DNA from: an uncultured Aquimarina sp.
GTDB taxonomy: Bacteria; Bacteroidota; Bacteroidia; Flavobacteriales; Flavobacteriaceae
Direction: 5' to 3'
Length of the DNA: 64,000 nt
Assembly (NCBI GenBank): GCA_947498705.1
Contig: CANMLW010000017.1
Location: forward strand, 1 to 64,000
Shown here: positions 53,944 to 63,048 of the stretch, in pieces
How positions within the stretch are numbered: the first letter of the stretch is position 1
How the letters are laid out: each line of letters opens with the position of its first letter
Made by a program: the position numbers and the translations under genes
The notes under the pieces: model-generated
What the model was told of the DNA's origin: nothing
Database searches by the model: none
The model's input: the letters and a program-made list of their open reading frames with translations, nothing else

Positions 53944-54711
53944 GTGCATTTACTTAAAACTTTTGGTTTCCTGTTTATCTTTTCTTTTATTCTTGTTGGT
54001 TGTTCTGATGACGATTCTTCTACTGCAGTTAATGCCTCTCAACAAAGCAACAAGCAGCCTTTAGGTGAATCTGCCAACGACCTATTAAGTGCGAATAAAT
54101 TTACCAGTTTACATATAGAAATTGTTTCTGTAGAAGGTTTTGAGCCAACAGAAGCTGCAGTTACCGGTTTACAGCAATTTTTACAAGACAGGTTATTCAA
54201 ACCAGATGGTATTACCATTACTCGTCGTTCTATTGCTTCTTCAGGAAAAGCTCCTTTTTCTATTAAAGAAATTGCAGAAATTGAAAACAATAACAGAACT
54301 ATTTTTAATGAAGAAAATGATATTGCAGTATATATTTATTTTGCAGATGGAAGCAACGAAGATGATACCGAGAATACTATAACATTAGGATCTGCCTATT
54401 TTAATACTTCTTTGGTTATCTATGAAGGCACCTTACGAAATCTAAGTAAACGTCCCGATTCTCCATCACTTAGTGCTATTGAAACCACAACACTTCATCA
54501 CGAATTTGCTCATCTTATGGGGTTGGTAAATATAGGAACCCCAGATTTATCCAACCACGAAGACCAGGATGCTGAGAACCATTGTAACGTATCTGGCTGT
54601 TTGATGGAAGCTGCGATAAACTTCGGGTCTGGTATGATGGGGATGGGAAATGAAATCCCCGTTCTCGATCCCTTATGTCTAGCCGATTTAAGAGGTAATG
54701 GTGGAAAATAA
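53944..54711 (+). CDS. Metzincin-like lipoprotein metalloprotease
   Basis: 255 aa from a GTG start. The lipobox is ILVGC (Cys20). The zinc helix is His186-Glu-Phe-Ala-His190-x-x-Gly193-x-x-Asn196; the third metzincin His is replaced by Asn. A second motif follows 17 residues later, His213-Cys214-x4-Cys219-x-Met221, which resembles the HCx4CxM part of archaemetzincins. So the third ligand may be His205 or His213, displaced by an insertion. It is similar to proteins annotated as membrane metalloproteases in Flavobacteriia. It ends at a bidirectional terminator. Confidence 0.75.
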   Translation: MHLLKTFGFLFIFSFILVGCSDDDSSTAVNASQQSNKQPLGESANDLLSANKFTSLHIEIVSVEGFEPTEAAVTGLQQFLQDRLFKPDGITITRRSIASSGKAPFSIKEIAEIENNNRTIFNEENDIAVYIYFADGSNEDDTENTITLGSAYFNTSLVIYEGTLRNLSKRPDSPSLSAIETTTLHHEFAHLMGLVNIGTPDLSNHEDQDAENHCNVSGCLMEAAINFGSGMMGMGNEIPVLDPLCLADLRGNGGK

Positions 54712-54738
54712 ATATAATTAATCATATAATCACAAAAC

Positions 54739-54780
54739 AAAAAAGACGTAAGCTATAAATTTATAGCTTACGTCTTTTTT
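54739..54780. terminator. Perfect palindromic bidirectional terminator
   Basis: A 42-nt perfect palindrome: 21-nt arms starting A6-GACGTAAGC and ending in T6, with no unpaired loop in the DNA. It separates two convergent genes (stops at 54711 and 54821). Confidence 0.9.
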
Positions 54781-54820
54781 GTTTTCTTCTTACAGAGAAC
54801 TCAATTGCAAAAATCAACTG

Positions 54821-56626
54821 TTAATTTTGTTTGGTTTTCGAAATCCAAGAATCAATTTTATTCTCTAATAAGGCAAGTGGTACACACCCAGTTTCTAACA
54901 CCTGGTTATGAAACTTTCTAATATCAAATTTTTCTCCAAGTTCTTTTTGAGCTCGATCACGAAGTGCTCTTATTTTTAATTGCCCTATTTTATAAGATAA
55001 TGCTTGCCCTGGATTGGCCATGTATCGTTCAATTTCTGAGGTAATACTAGCTTCTGATTCTGCTTCATTATCTAATGAGTATTGAATGGCTTGCTCACGG
55101 GTCCATCCTTTAGAATGCAATCCCGTATCGACTACCAATCGTATAGCTCTATGCATTTCTGCTCCTAACATTCCAAAGTATTGATAGGGGTCAGTATAAA
55201 GGCCAAGTTCTTTGCCCAATGATTCACTATACAAAGCCCATCCTTCTCCATATCCACTATACCACAATGTTTTTCTAAACTTAGGCAATTCTGTACTCTC
55301 TTGTGTTAATGATATTTGATAATGATGCCCTGGTATCGCCTCGTGTAAAAAAAGAGACTCATCACTATACATATTATACTTAGTTACATTGGGTATTGGT
55401 GTATAAAAAATACCAGGTCTTGTTCCATCCAAAGATCCTGGATTGTACTCTGCACTCGCAGATTTTTCCCTAAAAGCTTCGGTACGCTTTACTTCAAAAG
55501 CAGTTTTTGGTTTTACATCAAAAAGTCTTTCTATCTGAGGTTTCATACGCTCATGAATAGCGTTAAAGTTATCTATTACCTGTTGGGGCTCTGTGAATGG
55601 CATTAGTTCTTTTTTATTTCTCACATAATCAAAAAACGACTTAAGGTCTCCTTTATAACCTACTTGCTCTTTTATTTTTTCCATTTCAGCAGAAATTCTG
55701 GCTACTTCGGCAAGCCCCAATTCATGTATTTCATCTGCTGTCATTGTAGTGGTTGTATACAATTTGATTTGATATTGATACCACTCTTTTCCGTTAGGCA
55801 CTTCTGCGATACCAGAACTAGTTCTCCCTGCTTCCATATAGGTAGTACTCATAAACTCATGAAGATCTTTGTAAGCAGGAATAATTCTACTTACAATCAT
55901 TTCTTTGTAGGCCTCTTTTAATCGAGCCTTATCTTCTTCAGAAAGACCTTCAGGAAAATTCTTTACCGGGGTATAAAAAAGATGTTGATCAAGATCAGTA
56001 ACTGTTAATGCTTCTAATTGTGGAAGTACTTTTTTTATTAATGATTTTGGTAATACATATCCTGCTTTTATCCCTTCCTGCATTTTTGTCTTGGCAGAAT
56101 TCATCCATTCTACATATCCATTAAGGCGCTGTAGCCAATTAACATAATCTACTTGCGTCTTAAAAGGCTGTGCGCTACTACCACCTGCTAATTGGCCTAC
56201 CATTAGATTTATGGACCACATTTGATCAATAGGAAAATATTCCTTTTTAAACATAAACCCTTCAAGATTCATATCGCATTCCCATTTTAAAATAGCCTTG
56301 GTCATCTTTTGACTATCAGAAAGTGTTGCATCATCAAACTCGTTTAATTGTTCTGTATAACGTTCGTAATATGCTTTTAGTTTTGCTACACTTTCATCTG
56401 CCAATGGATTAGGAAAATAGTCATTAAATCTGTTATCCCCAGCCATGGTAGCTTGTATAGGGTTAAGCTCTAATCCTTCTTCATAGTACTTATCAAGCAT
56501 TTCATTAAATCTGGCACTTACATTTATTTCTTGTTGTGTTTCTTTAGAACTATTGGTGGTCGTTTCATTTTTACATGTAATAAAAACAATAGCTAAACCT
56601 GCCAGTATAAGCGTTTTCTTAATCAT
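54821..56626 (-). CDS. DUF885 family lipoprotein (putative metallocarboxypeptidase)
   Basis: 601 aa with lipobox FITCK (about Cys18). The DUF885 zinc-type motif is SLFLHEAIPGHHYQISLTQE (HExxxGHH). Other family blocks are GTRPGIFYTPIPN and SGYGEGWALYSESLGKELGL. The family probably includes metallopeptidases acting on exported peptides, but few members are characterised. It is transcribed alone. Confidence 0.88.
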   Translation of the reverse strand: MIKKTLILAGLAIVFITCKNETTTNSSKETQQEINVSARFNEMLDKYYEEGLELNPIQATMAGDNRFNDYFPNPLADESVAKLKAYYERYTEQLNEFDDATLSDSQKMTKAILKWECDMNLEGFMFKKEYFPIDQMWSINLMVGQLAGGSSAQPFKTQVDYVNWLQRLNGYVEWMNSAKTKMQEGIKAGYVLPKSLIKKVLPQLEALTVTDLDQHLFYTPVKNFPEGLSEEDKARLKEAYKEMIVSRIIPAYKDLHEFMSTTYMEAGRTSSGIAEVPNGKEWYQYQIKLYTTTTMTADEIHELGLAEVARISAEMEKIKEQVGYKGDLKSFFDYVRNKKELMPFTEPQQVIDNFNAIHERMKPQIERLFDVKPKTAFEVKRTEAFREKSASAEYNPGSLDGTRPGIFYTPIPNVTKYNMYSDESLFLHEAIPGHHYQISLTQESTELPKFRKTLWYSGYGEGWALYSESLGKELGLYTDPYQYFGMLGAEMHRAIRLVVDTGLHSKGWTREQAIQYSLDNEAESEASITSEIERYMANPGQALSYKIGQLKIRALRDRAQKELGEKFDIRKFHNQVLETGCVPLALLENKIDSWISKTKQN

Positions 56627-56819
56627 GATCGATGTGTTTTCTGTTTTGTGTAGGAAAGATAGGAAATTTTGTAATAACTCCTGAAGGGTAGATCTTATCC
56701 CAATTATAAGTTAAACGAACTTAATAGTCTTGTTCATTTCATTTTTTTAAACCCGTTTTATACCAAAGAGATATACTCAAAAAGGTTATTTTTTGAGTAT
56801 ATTATAAATTTGTAATAAA

Positions 56820-57632
56820 CTAATACTCTTGTCTATATTTCTGCCTCTCGACAAGTGGTATTGCCGGTTTTCCTTTTTGAGTAAGAAATTTTGTTTTTAA
56901 AGTAACTCTTTTTTTAAGTCTCTGAAAAAATACTATAAAATGTAAGTGCGGTCCTGTTGCCCACCCCACATTGCCACTGTATCCTATAAATTGTCCTATC
57001 TTTATTCGATCTCCAACCTTCACTTCTGCTCCATTTTGTTTAATGTGTGTGTATTCTGCAAAAGTTCCGTCTGTATGGTAGATTAATATATAATTATTAT
57101 GTTTTGAACACTCTGGCTCTGTACAACTTTTATTATATCCTTCTTCAATATCTACGACCACTCCACCACGCGCAGCATATACCTTGGTACCAATTGGCAT
57201 TTTAAAATCTAGTGCATTTTCACCTTTATGCGATGTGGCTCCATCATACCCCTGTGACAACCAATACTCTGCTCCTTTTCCATACGGCAAATAATAGTTG
57301 AAATTTCTATCATATTTTTTTAGATGATGATTTCCATGATTATAAATAGATTCGAATCCCAGCCTGACTCTTTTTTTTCTATCAATAACTTTTAACTCTG
57401 TGATTATATGCCTTTTGGTGTTTGCAGGAACTACAAAAATAATTGCATCTTCATTAGTAGATTTCAGGTTTTCTAATCTAAAATCTATTTTTGCAGAAAC
57501 AGGACTATATTCGTCGTTATCAGCAAGAATTACAAAACCATCTTTGGTATCTTCATAATACAATTTAAAGTTATCCTGCGCATGTCCAATAATAGAAAAC
57601 AAGATTAAAAAAAAGAAGGTATAATTTTTCAT
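56820..57632 (-). CDS. M23-family (LytM) peptidase
   Basis: 270 aa with a signal peptide (FFFLILFSIIGHAQ). The C-terminal M23 domain (about 135-250) has the zinc ligands: HKGENALDFKMP (His and Asp), THIKQNGAEV, and GPHLHFIVFF (HxH). It cleaves peptidoglycan cross-bridges, or is a regulator of such enzymes. The N-terminal ~110 residues form an uncharacterised beta-rich domain. Confidence 0.9.
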   Translation of the reverse strand: MKNYTFFFLILFSIIGHAQDNFKLYYEDTKDGFVILADNDEYSPVSAKIDFRLENLKSTNEDAIIFVVPANTKRHIITELKVIDRKKRVRLGFESIYNHGNHHLKKYDRNFNYYLPYGKGAEYWLSQGYDGATSHKGENALDFKMPIGTKVYAARGGVVVDIEEGYNKSCTEPECSKHNNYILIYHTDGTFAEYTHIKQNGAEVKVGDRIKIGQFIGYSGNVGWATGPHLHFIVFFQRLKKRVTLKTKFLTQKGKPAIPLVERQKYRQEY

Positions 57633-57776
57633 CTGTTTATTTTTACTACAATTTAATCATAAAAAATTACTTTTAGATGTAATCCTTTCAATGATTAAAA
57701 CAAGATAACAAAAATTATACCGTGTATCTTAACACTTTATATTACAACGCTCTAAAAACACAATTCTACCAATAAA

Positions 57777-59582
57777 TCAGTAGTTAAACTTATAGGTAAC
57801 ACCTCCTAAAAACTGTATTCCCTGTACCGGAAAATTGGCCCAGCGCTGATAATTTTCTCCCATCAAATTGTTTCCTTTTACGAAGAAGGATAATTTATCG
57901 CTAAGGCGATATCCTAGATTAACATTTGCATCAAAGAAAGCATCCAACGTTATCGTAGGCTCTGGTTGATCAATTACCGCAACCGCTAGGTTGTCGATAT
58001 CCTTTCGCTCTCCCTGATAAAACAATTGTGCCCCAGCAAACCAATTTGTATTAATCTGATAATCGATTGTTGCAGATGCTTTTAACTCTGGCAAATTCCA
58101 GGCTATAGCCTCTTTCTCTAATGTATATTGAAAATATTCTGCAGACATCCCTAACGTAAATTTCTTATTTACTTCAAATTTCAATTCTCCATACCCAGAA
58201 ATGGTCTTTATATCATCATAACGATACGAAAATGAATTACCATAATCATATCCTTCTGGCTCTAACAAAGATGTATTTCTTCTATTACTAACAAATAGTG
58301 GCTTGCTATTTTCTGAAACGTAACTTCCTTTTATATTATAGCTCACCAAGTCACTAATTTTTCCTTTTAATCCAACGTAAGCGTCATATAACTTATTGGT
58401 AGGAGCAATCAAGAGTGTAGGAGACACAAAGGGGTTTTGCAATACAGCGTCTCTATAAGAATTTTGAAATAACCCTCCTTCTAAACCACCATATGCAGTT
58501 ACAGATTCTTCTAACAGCCTATAAGAAGCGGTAACTTTGGGGTAAATAAAAAGGTCATTATCATCATTCCCTTCGTCTATTGAATAATAGATCGCTGCCC
58601 CCAAATTTATAGTAAGATTATCTCTTAGGATAACCAAACTTGGGTTGGCTCCAAAATTTAAATACGTATATCGATTTTCAGTTTCAAAGGCCAAATCACT
58701 CGATCGATCAAATGTTCCTTTCAAATAGTCTACTATAAAGTTTGTTGTAATCAAATTATCTCCCGCTTCAAACTCAAAAGTAGGTTGCGCTACTAAACGA
58801 TTCTCTTTGGATTTCATGGCATCTGTAAAATAACGATATTGTACCGCTGCTTTCTTAAAATACAAATTATCGAATTGGAGTTTTCCTCCTAATTTTACTC
58901 CTATGTAGCTTTGCTCTGGATCGATTAAATTAATCTCTTCGGGAGTTAATGCTAGTTCTTCGGGTAGACCATACCAATTATATAGCTGGTGCTCCACACC
59001 TAACTCTATACCATGCGTATAATCTCTTGTTCTTGTTGTATAATTAAGATCTAAAGATGTATTATAAAACTTATCATCCAACTTTACTTCTTCAATCCCA
59101 CCTTGCGATGAATTATGATGTAAATACAACCCAACATTATCAGACCTATTTAGCTGAAAATTACTATAAAACTCGGCTAAAACCGAAGTAAAGTTACCAA
59201 ATCCCAATGTAGCATAATTGTCATAGATTTTTATTGGTTTTGGGCGATCAATATTTGCCGCTTTTCCTTTTACAGGTGTATAAGTAGAAGCCACAGGTAC
59301 AGAAAAAATACTATATCGTATTTGTTTTTTTTGCTGCACGATCGAATCATTGATCTCTGGAGTAGATTTTATTTTAAAGGCATCACTTATGGTTGGTGTA
59401 TATGCCTTAACAATCACAACACGCTCTGTGTCCAAAGTTTCCTCCTCTTTTTCCTGAGAAAATCCAATGACACTTACCAATAATACTCCTAAAAAAAGTA
59501 CTTTTTCTGGTACTATCAGCGGTCTTGATTCTTGAAATAATTCTACTATAAAAAGTTTCGTTTTCTTAAAATATAAAAACAT
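57777..59582 (-). CDS. Outer-membrane beta-barrel protein, TonB-receptor-like without full plug
   Basis: 601 aa. The signal segment is late (VLFLGVLLVSVIGFSQE, about residues 28-44), so the true start may be internal. The mature N-terminus has a short ERVVIVKAYTPTISDAFKIK segment, then many alternating beta strands ending in an aromatic C-terminus (FLGGVTYKFNY), as in outer-membrane barrels. It is shorter than typical TonB-dependent receptors and lacks a normal plug. It lies 29 bp after the large TPR gene and is probably co-expressed; a joint role is inferred. Confidence 0.75.
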   Translation of the reverse strand: MFLYFKKTKLFIVELFQESRPLIVPEKVLFLGVLLVSVIGFSQEKEEETLDTERVVIVKAYTPTISDAFKIKSTPEINDSIVQQKKQIRYSIFSVPVASTYTPVKGKAANIDRPKPIKIYDNYATLGFGNFTSVLAEFYSNFQLNRSDNVGLYLHHNSSQGGIEEVKLDDKFYNTSLDLNYTTRTRDYTHGIELGVEHQLYNWYGLPEELALTPEEINLIDPEQSYIGVKLGGKLQFDNLYFKKAAVQYRYFTDAMKSKENRLVAQPTFEFEAGDNLITTNFIVDYLKGTFDRSSDLAFETENRYTYLNFGANPSLVILRDNLTINLGAAIYYSIDEGNDDNDLFIYPKVTASYRLLEESVTAYGGLEGGLFQNSYRDAVLQNPFVSPTLLIAPTNKLYDAYVGLKGKISDLVSYNIKGSYVSENSKPLFVSNRRNTSLLEPEGYDYGNSFSYRYDDIKTISGYGELKFEVNKKFTLGMSAEYFQYTLEKEAIAWNLPELKASATIDYQINTNWFAGAQLFYQGERKDIDNLAVAVIDQPEPTITLDAFFDANVNLGYRLSDKLSFFVKGNNLMGENYQRWANFPVQGIQFLGGVTYKFNY

Positions 59583-59611
59583 ATACTTAGTGTGTTTTTT
59601 AATCTGGATAA

Positions 59612-62600
59612 TTATTGGTCTGTTTGGATGGAAGAGTTAGTTTTTGCTTCTTTGTCTTTTATCTCCTTTAGTTCTATTTCGGCTTCATCTGTTACTTCTG
59701 GATAATCGGTAAAGTTTTTAATAACACTTTCTAAAATATACGTAGCTTGGTACGCATCTTTAAGTGCATAAAAGTTCTTGGCCATAAGCACCAATCCTTT
59801 GGCACCATATAAACGATAACCAGAAAAATCTTTTGCTAGTTTTTGAACTACTTCATTAGATTTTTTGTGTTGTCCCTCCTGGTTTTTAAAATATGCTTCA
59901 TAATATAGTGCTTCTGCAGCCAGTTCTCCTGTAGCTATTTTTTGAACTTCGGCATAAGCTTTCTTTGCTCGTTCTGTATCTCTGGTTTGCATTGCAGCTC
60001 TTGCTGTAAAAATCTTGGCATCGCTTTTTACCTCATTTTGGATCTTAGGATTTGCCAATACTTTATCTGCATATTCGATTGTCTTTTGATAATTTAATAA
60101 TTGGTAATACGACTTCATCAAATTAGATTGCGCAAAGATGATGTTCTGCGGAAAATCTGCATCACTTTCTAAACGTTCTAATATCGGAATTGCCTTTTTA
60201 TACTTTCTCTTTTCAAGATATAATTGCGATAATCGGGCTAAAGCTTGCTCTGTATATTCGGTTCGATCATTTTGCAATACTTCTTCATAATGCGGGATGG
60301 CTGCTTCTTTATCACCTTTCTTAAAGTACAATTGCGCTAAATGAAAATGGCTTTTTAAAGCATGTAGTCCTTTAGGAAATTCATCAAGATATTTATTAAA
60401 ACCACTAATAGCTGCACTATCATTATTTTCTATAAATTGCTTTTCTGCCGCTTCATAAGAAGTGTTATCCAAATCGGCATCACTCACATCTACAAAATCA
60501 AGACCTTTTACCCAAGTTGCATACTCATCGGTTCTTCCTAAATCAACGTATATCAATCTCGCTGTATTTACAGCTTGTATGGCTTCTTCAGACCCTGGAT
60601 ATTCTGCAACAACTCGTTTAAACTTTGTTAATGCTCTATCGCCTTTGTTTCCATTATAATATACTAATCCTTGTTTTAAGATCGCCTTGGGAACATATGA
60701 ACTTCTTGGAATATCCTTTATCAATCGATCATAAGCTTCTATACCTCGTTGGATTTTATTTTCTGATATATATACATCACCCAATGCAAACATAGCATCA
60801 TCTCTATAGGTAGATTTTTGGTAGGTTTTAAGAAACATTTCTAAATCACTTATCTTTTTACCAGGTTTATTTACAAAGCCATAACTAATCGCTTTTTGGT
60901 AATGAGCATAATCTGCATCAGAGCCATTACTTTTAATTGCTAGGTTATACGCTTCCATTGCCGGCCAATATTTTCTTGAAATAAAATGGCTATCTGCCAA
61001 TCTCAAATAAGTATCTGCCCGTCTGGCTTCATCTACATCTTCATTTTTAGAAAATGCATCAAAATGATCTGCTGCCTGTGGATATTGTTTCAATTTAAAA
61101 TAGGTATACCCCAAGTTATAATCTATAGAACGGTATTCTTTTGTGGTAGATGCACCTGTGCTTCCCTGAAACTGTTTAAAACCTATCAGCGCTTCATTAA
61201 AATTGGTTAGCAAATAATCACTCTCTGATTTCCAGTATATAGCTCTTGCTGTAAAACCAGCATCAACTTGCTCTTTTAAAGAAGTATCAAAATAAGAAAT
61301 AGCTTCGGTATAATTACCTTCATTATATAATTCTACTCCTCTGTAAAAGGCTACTTTTTGATACACCTCTTTATCGGCATAATTTCTACTCCCCTCGAGA
61401 AGATCCATTGCTTCTTTATAATTTTTTGAAGTTATATATGAACTGATTAATAACTCCTTAATTTCTTCTTCTGACTCGGTATTGGGATACTCTTCTAAGT
61501 AAGATAGTAGTACTTTGGGAGCACTTTCGTAAGAGTTACCTATTTCATAACTTAACTTAGCATAATTATAGGTGGCATCTTCTTTTATTTTTGCTTCAAA
61601 ATCCATTTCCGAAGCATTTTTAAACGCATTTAGCGCTTGTTGTTTCTGATCTGTTTTTAGATACGATTCTGCCAAATGATAATATGCATTTTGCGAAGTA
61701 GCATTATCCCCATCAACAATTTTATTAAATTCTGAAATTGCATTTGGATAATCTCCTTGCTTATAATAAGCATACCCTAAAAGATAATAATCGGTATTAT
61801 TCCATTTCCCTTTTCGCCCTTTATATTCCTTAAGATATGGAATTGCTTTATCATACTTACCAAGGTTAAAATAACTCTCGCCTATAATCTTATTTAATTC
61901 TGATTTTTCTGAAGATTTTGCTCCCGGAAGTTGTTTTAATCCTTCATTAATAGCACCTTGAAAATTACCCGATTTAAAATTCATGTCACTCTGAAAATAG
62001 GACAAGTTTTTATTGTATTGATCCAAGTCCTTGACCTCATCAAATAATTTATCTGCTTCTTTATAATTATCTCCTTCATAGGCGATAAAACCTAAATAAT
62101 ATTTTGCTTTTGCACTATATTCTGGGCTATCTTCTACTCTATTCAAAAATTTCTTAGCTTCATTAAATCGTTGAATTTTAAAATAGGCATATCCATTATT
62201 AAAATTGTACTTTTCTCTTTCTTTTCTACCTAATCGGCTTTCATCAACTTTATCATACCATTTTCTGGCATATGCATATTTACCATTATCAAAATAATAG
62301 GTAGCTGCATCTAGGTAGGCTGCATTTCGTTTAACACTGGTTGGATATTGTACAACAAAGTCTTCTAAAAGTTGATCTGCATCTTTTTGATTTAACCAGA
62401 CCGCACAATTCGCAATGTAATAAGTACAATCAGCATCGATACTTTCATCTTCTGACCGATCTTTTACCTGATCAAACAAATTTTGCGCTGCAAGAAATTG
62501 TCGGTTATTATACAATTCTAACGCTTGATTGTACAACACTAAATCATTGGTATAAATTGCTGACTGCTGTGCATTTAGAGTTGCACACAATCCTACAGCA

Positions 62601-62626
62601 AAAAGCATCGAGGTGATGTATTTCAT
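59612..62626 (-). CDS. Large periplasmic TPR-repeat protein
   Basis: 1,004 aa with a signal peptide (ITSMLFAVGLCATLNAQQ). The rest is a near-continuous array of TPR/Sel1-like helical repeats with N-x-G-x-Y, A-x-x-Y-Y and Y-P-x-S-type motifs (KGDYPNAISEFNKIV-type, e.g. YYKQGDYPNAISEFNKI). It looks like a scaffold for an envelope complex. It is first in a two-gene unit with the beta-barrel gene. Confidence 0.85.
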   Translation of the reverse strand: MKYITSMLFAVGLCATLNAQQSAIYTNDLVLYNQALELYNNRQFLAAQNLFDQVKDRSEDESIDADCTYYIANCAVWLNQKDADQLLEDFVVQYPTSVKRNAAYLDAATYYFDNGKYAYARKWYDKVDESRLGRKEREKYNFNNGYAYFKIQRFNEAKKFLNRVEDSPEYSAKAKYYLGFIAYEGDNYKEADKLFDEVKDLDQYNKNLSYFQSDMNFKSGNFQGAINEGLKQLPGAKSSEKSELNKIIGESYFNLGKYDKAIPYLKEYKGRKGKWNNTDYYLLGYAYYKQGDYPNAISEFNKIVDGDNATSQNAYYHLAESYLKTDQKQQALNAFKNASEMDFEAKIKEDATYNYAKLSYEIGNSYESAPKVLLSYLEEYPNTESEEEIKELLISSYITSKNYKEAMDLLEGSRNYADKEVYQKVAFYRGVELYNEGNYTEAISYFDTSLKEQVDAGFTARAIYWKSESDYLLTNFNEALIGFKQFQGSTGASTTKEYRSIDYNLGYTYFKLKQYPQAADHFDAFSKNEDVDEARRADTYLRLADSHFISRKYWPAMEAYNLAIKSNGSDADYAHYQKAISYGFVNKPGKKISDLEMFLKTYQKSTYRDDAMFALGDVYISENKIQRGIEAYDRLIKDIPRSSYVPKAILKQGLVYYNGNKGDRALTKFKRVVAEYPGSEEAIQAVNTARLIYVDLGRTDEYATWVKGLDFVDVSDADLDNTSYEAAEKQFIENNDSAAISGFNKYLDEFPKGLHALKSHFHLAQLYFKKGDKEAAIPHYEEVLQNDRTEYTEQALARLSQLYLEKRKYKKAIPILERLESDADFPQNIIFAQSNLMKSYYQLLNYQKTIEYADKVLANPKIQNEVKSDAKIFTARAAMQTRDTERAKKAYAEVQKIATGELAAEALYYEAYFKNQEGQHKKSNEVVQKLAKDFSGYRLYGAKGLVLMAKNFYALKDAYQATYILESVIKNFTDYPEVTDEAEIELKEIKDKEAKTNSSIQTDQ

Positions 62627-63048
62627 AAAATTAACATATAAGTTATAAAACTATAATTACCAAATAACAAAGTAACATTGATATGATAAAACTATCAAAT
62701 AACGCTTTGTATACATCCAGTATTCAAGTTCTATTTGTCTTGATTCCTAAAAAAAAAGTAAATATCGTTTCCCGTGAATAATTTTTATGTTAAAGATACC
62801 CTAATCTTCTTTTTAATAACGAAAGATTTTCAAGATAATTACATTCTAAATTTAGATTTAATAATTTGGCCACCTATTCCTTTTCTTTTTTTATGATTTT
62901 TTTCCCTCACCCAGCATCTCATTCTTTCTATATTTGCTTAAAATAAGATTATTCTTGTAATAAATAAAATATCTCATATGAACTTTAGTTCATTATACTA
63001 CCAAAACATTCATCACTATCAAAAAACAGATCTAAAGAACATCAAACT
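62627..63048. other. Divergent intergenic region
   Basis: About 420 bp between the divergent TPR and SGNH genes, AT-rich and without an ORF. One -7-like TATATTTG on the plus strand (62929-62936) has no good -33 partner. Nothing else is clear. Confidence 0.35.
62929..62936 (+). promoter_or_regulatory. Possible -7 element of the SGNH gene
   Basis: TATATTTG, followed by a leader of about 105 nt before the ATG at 63049. No TTG at the expected distance. Confidence 0.3.
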
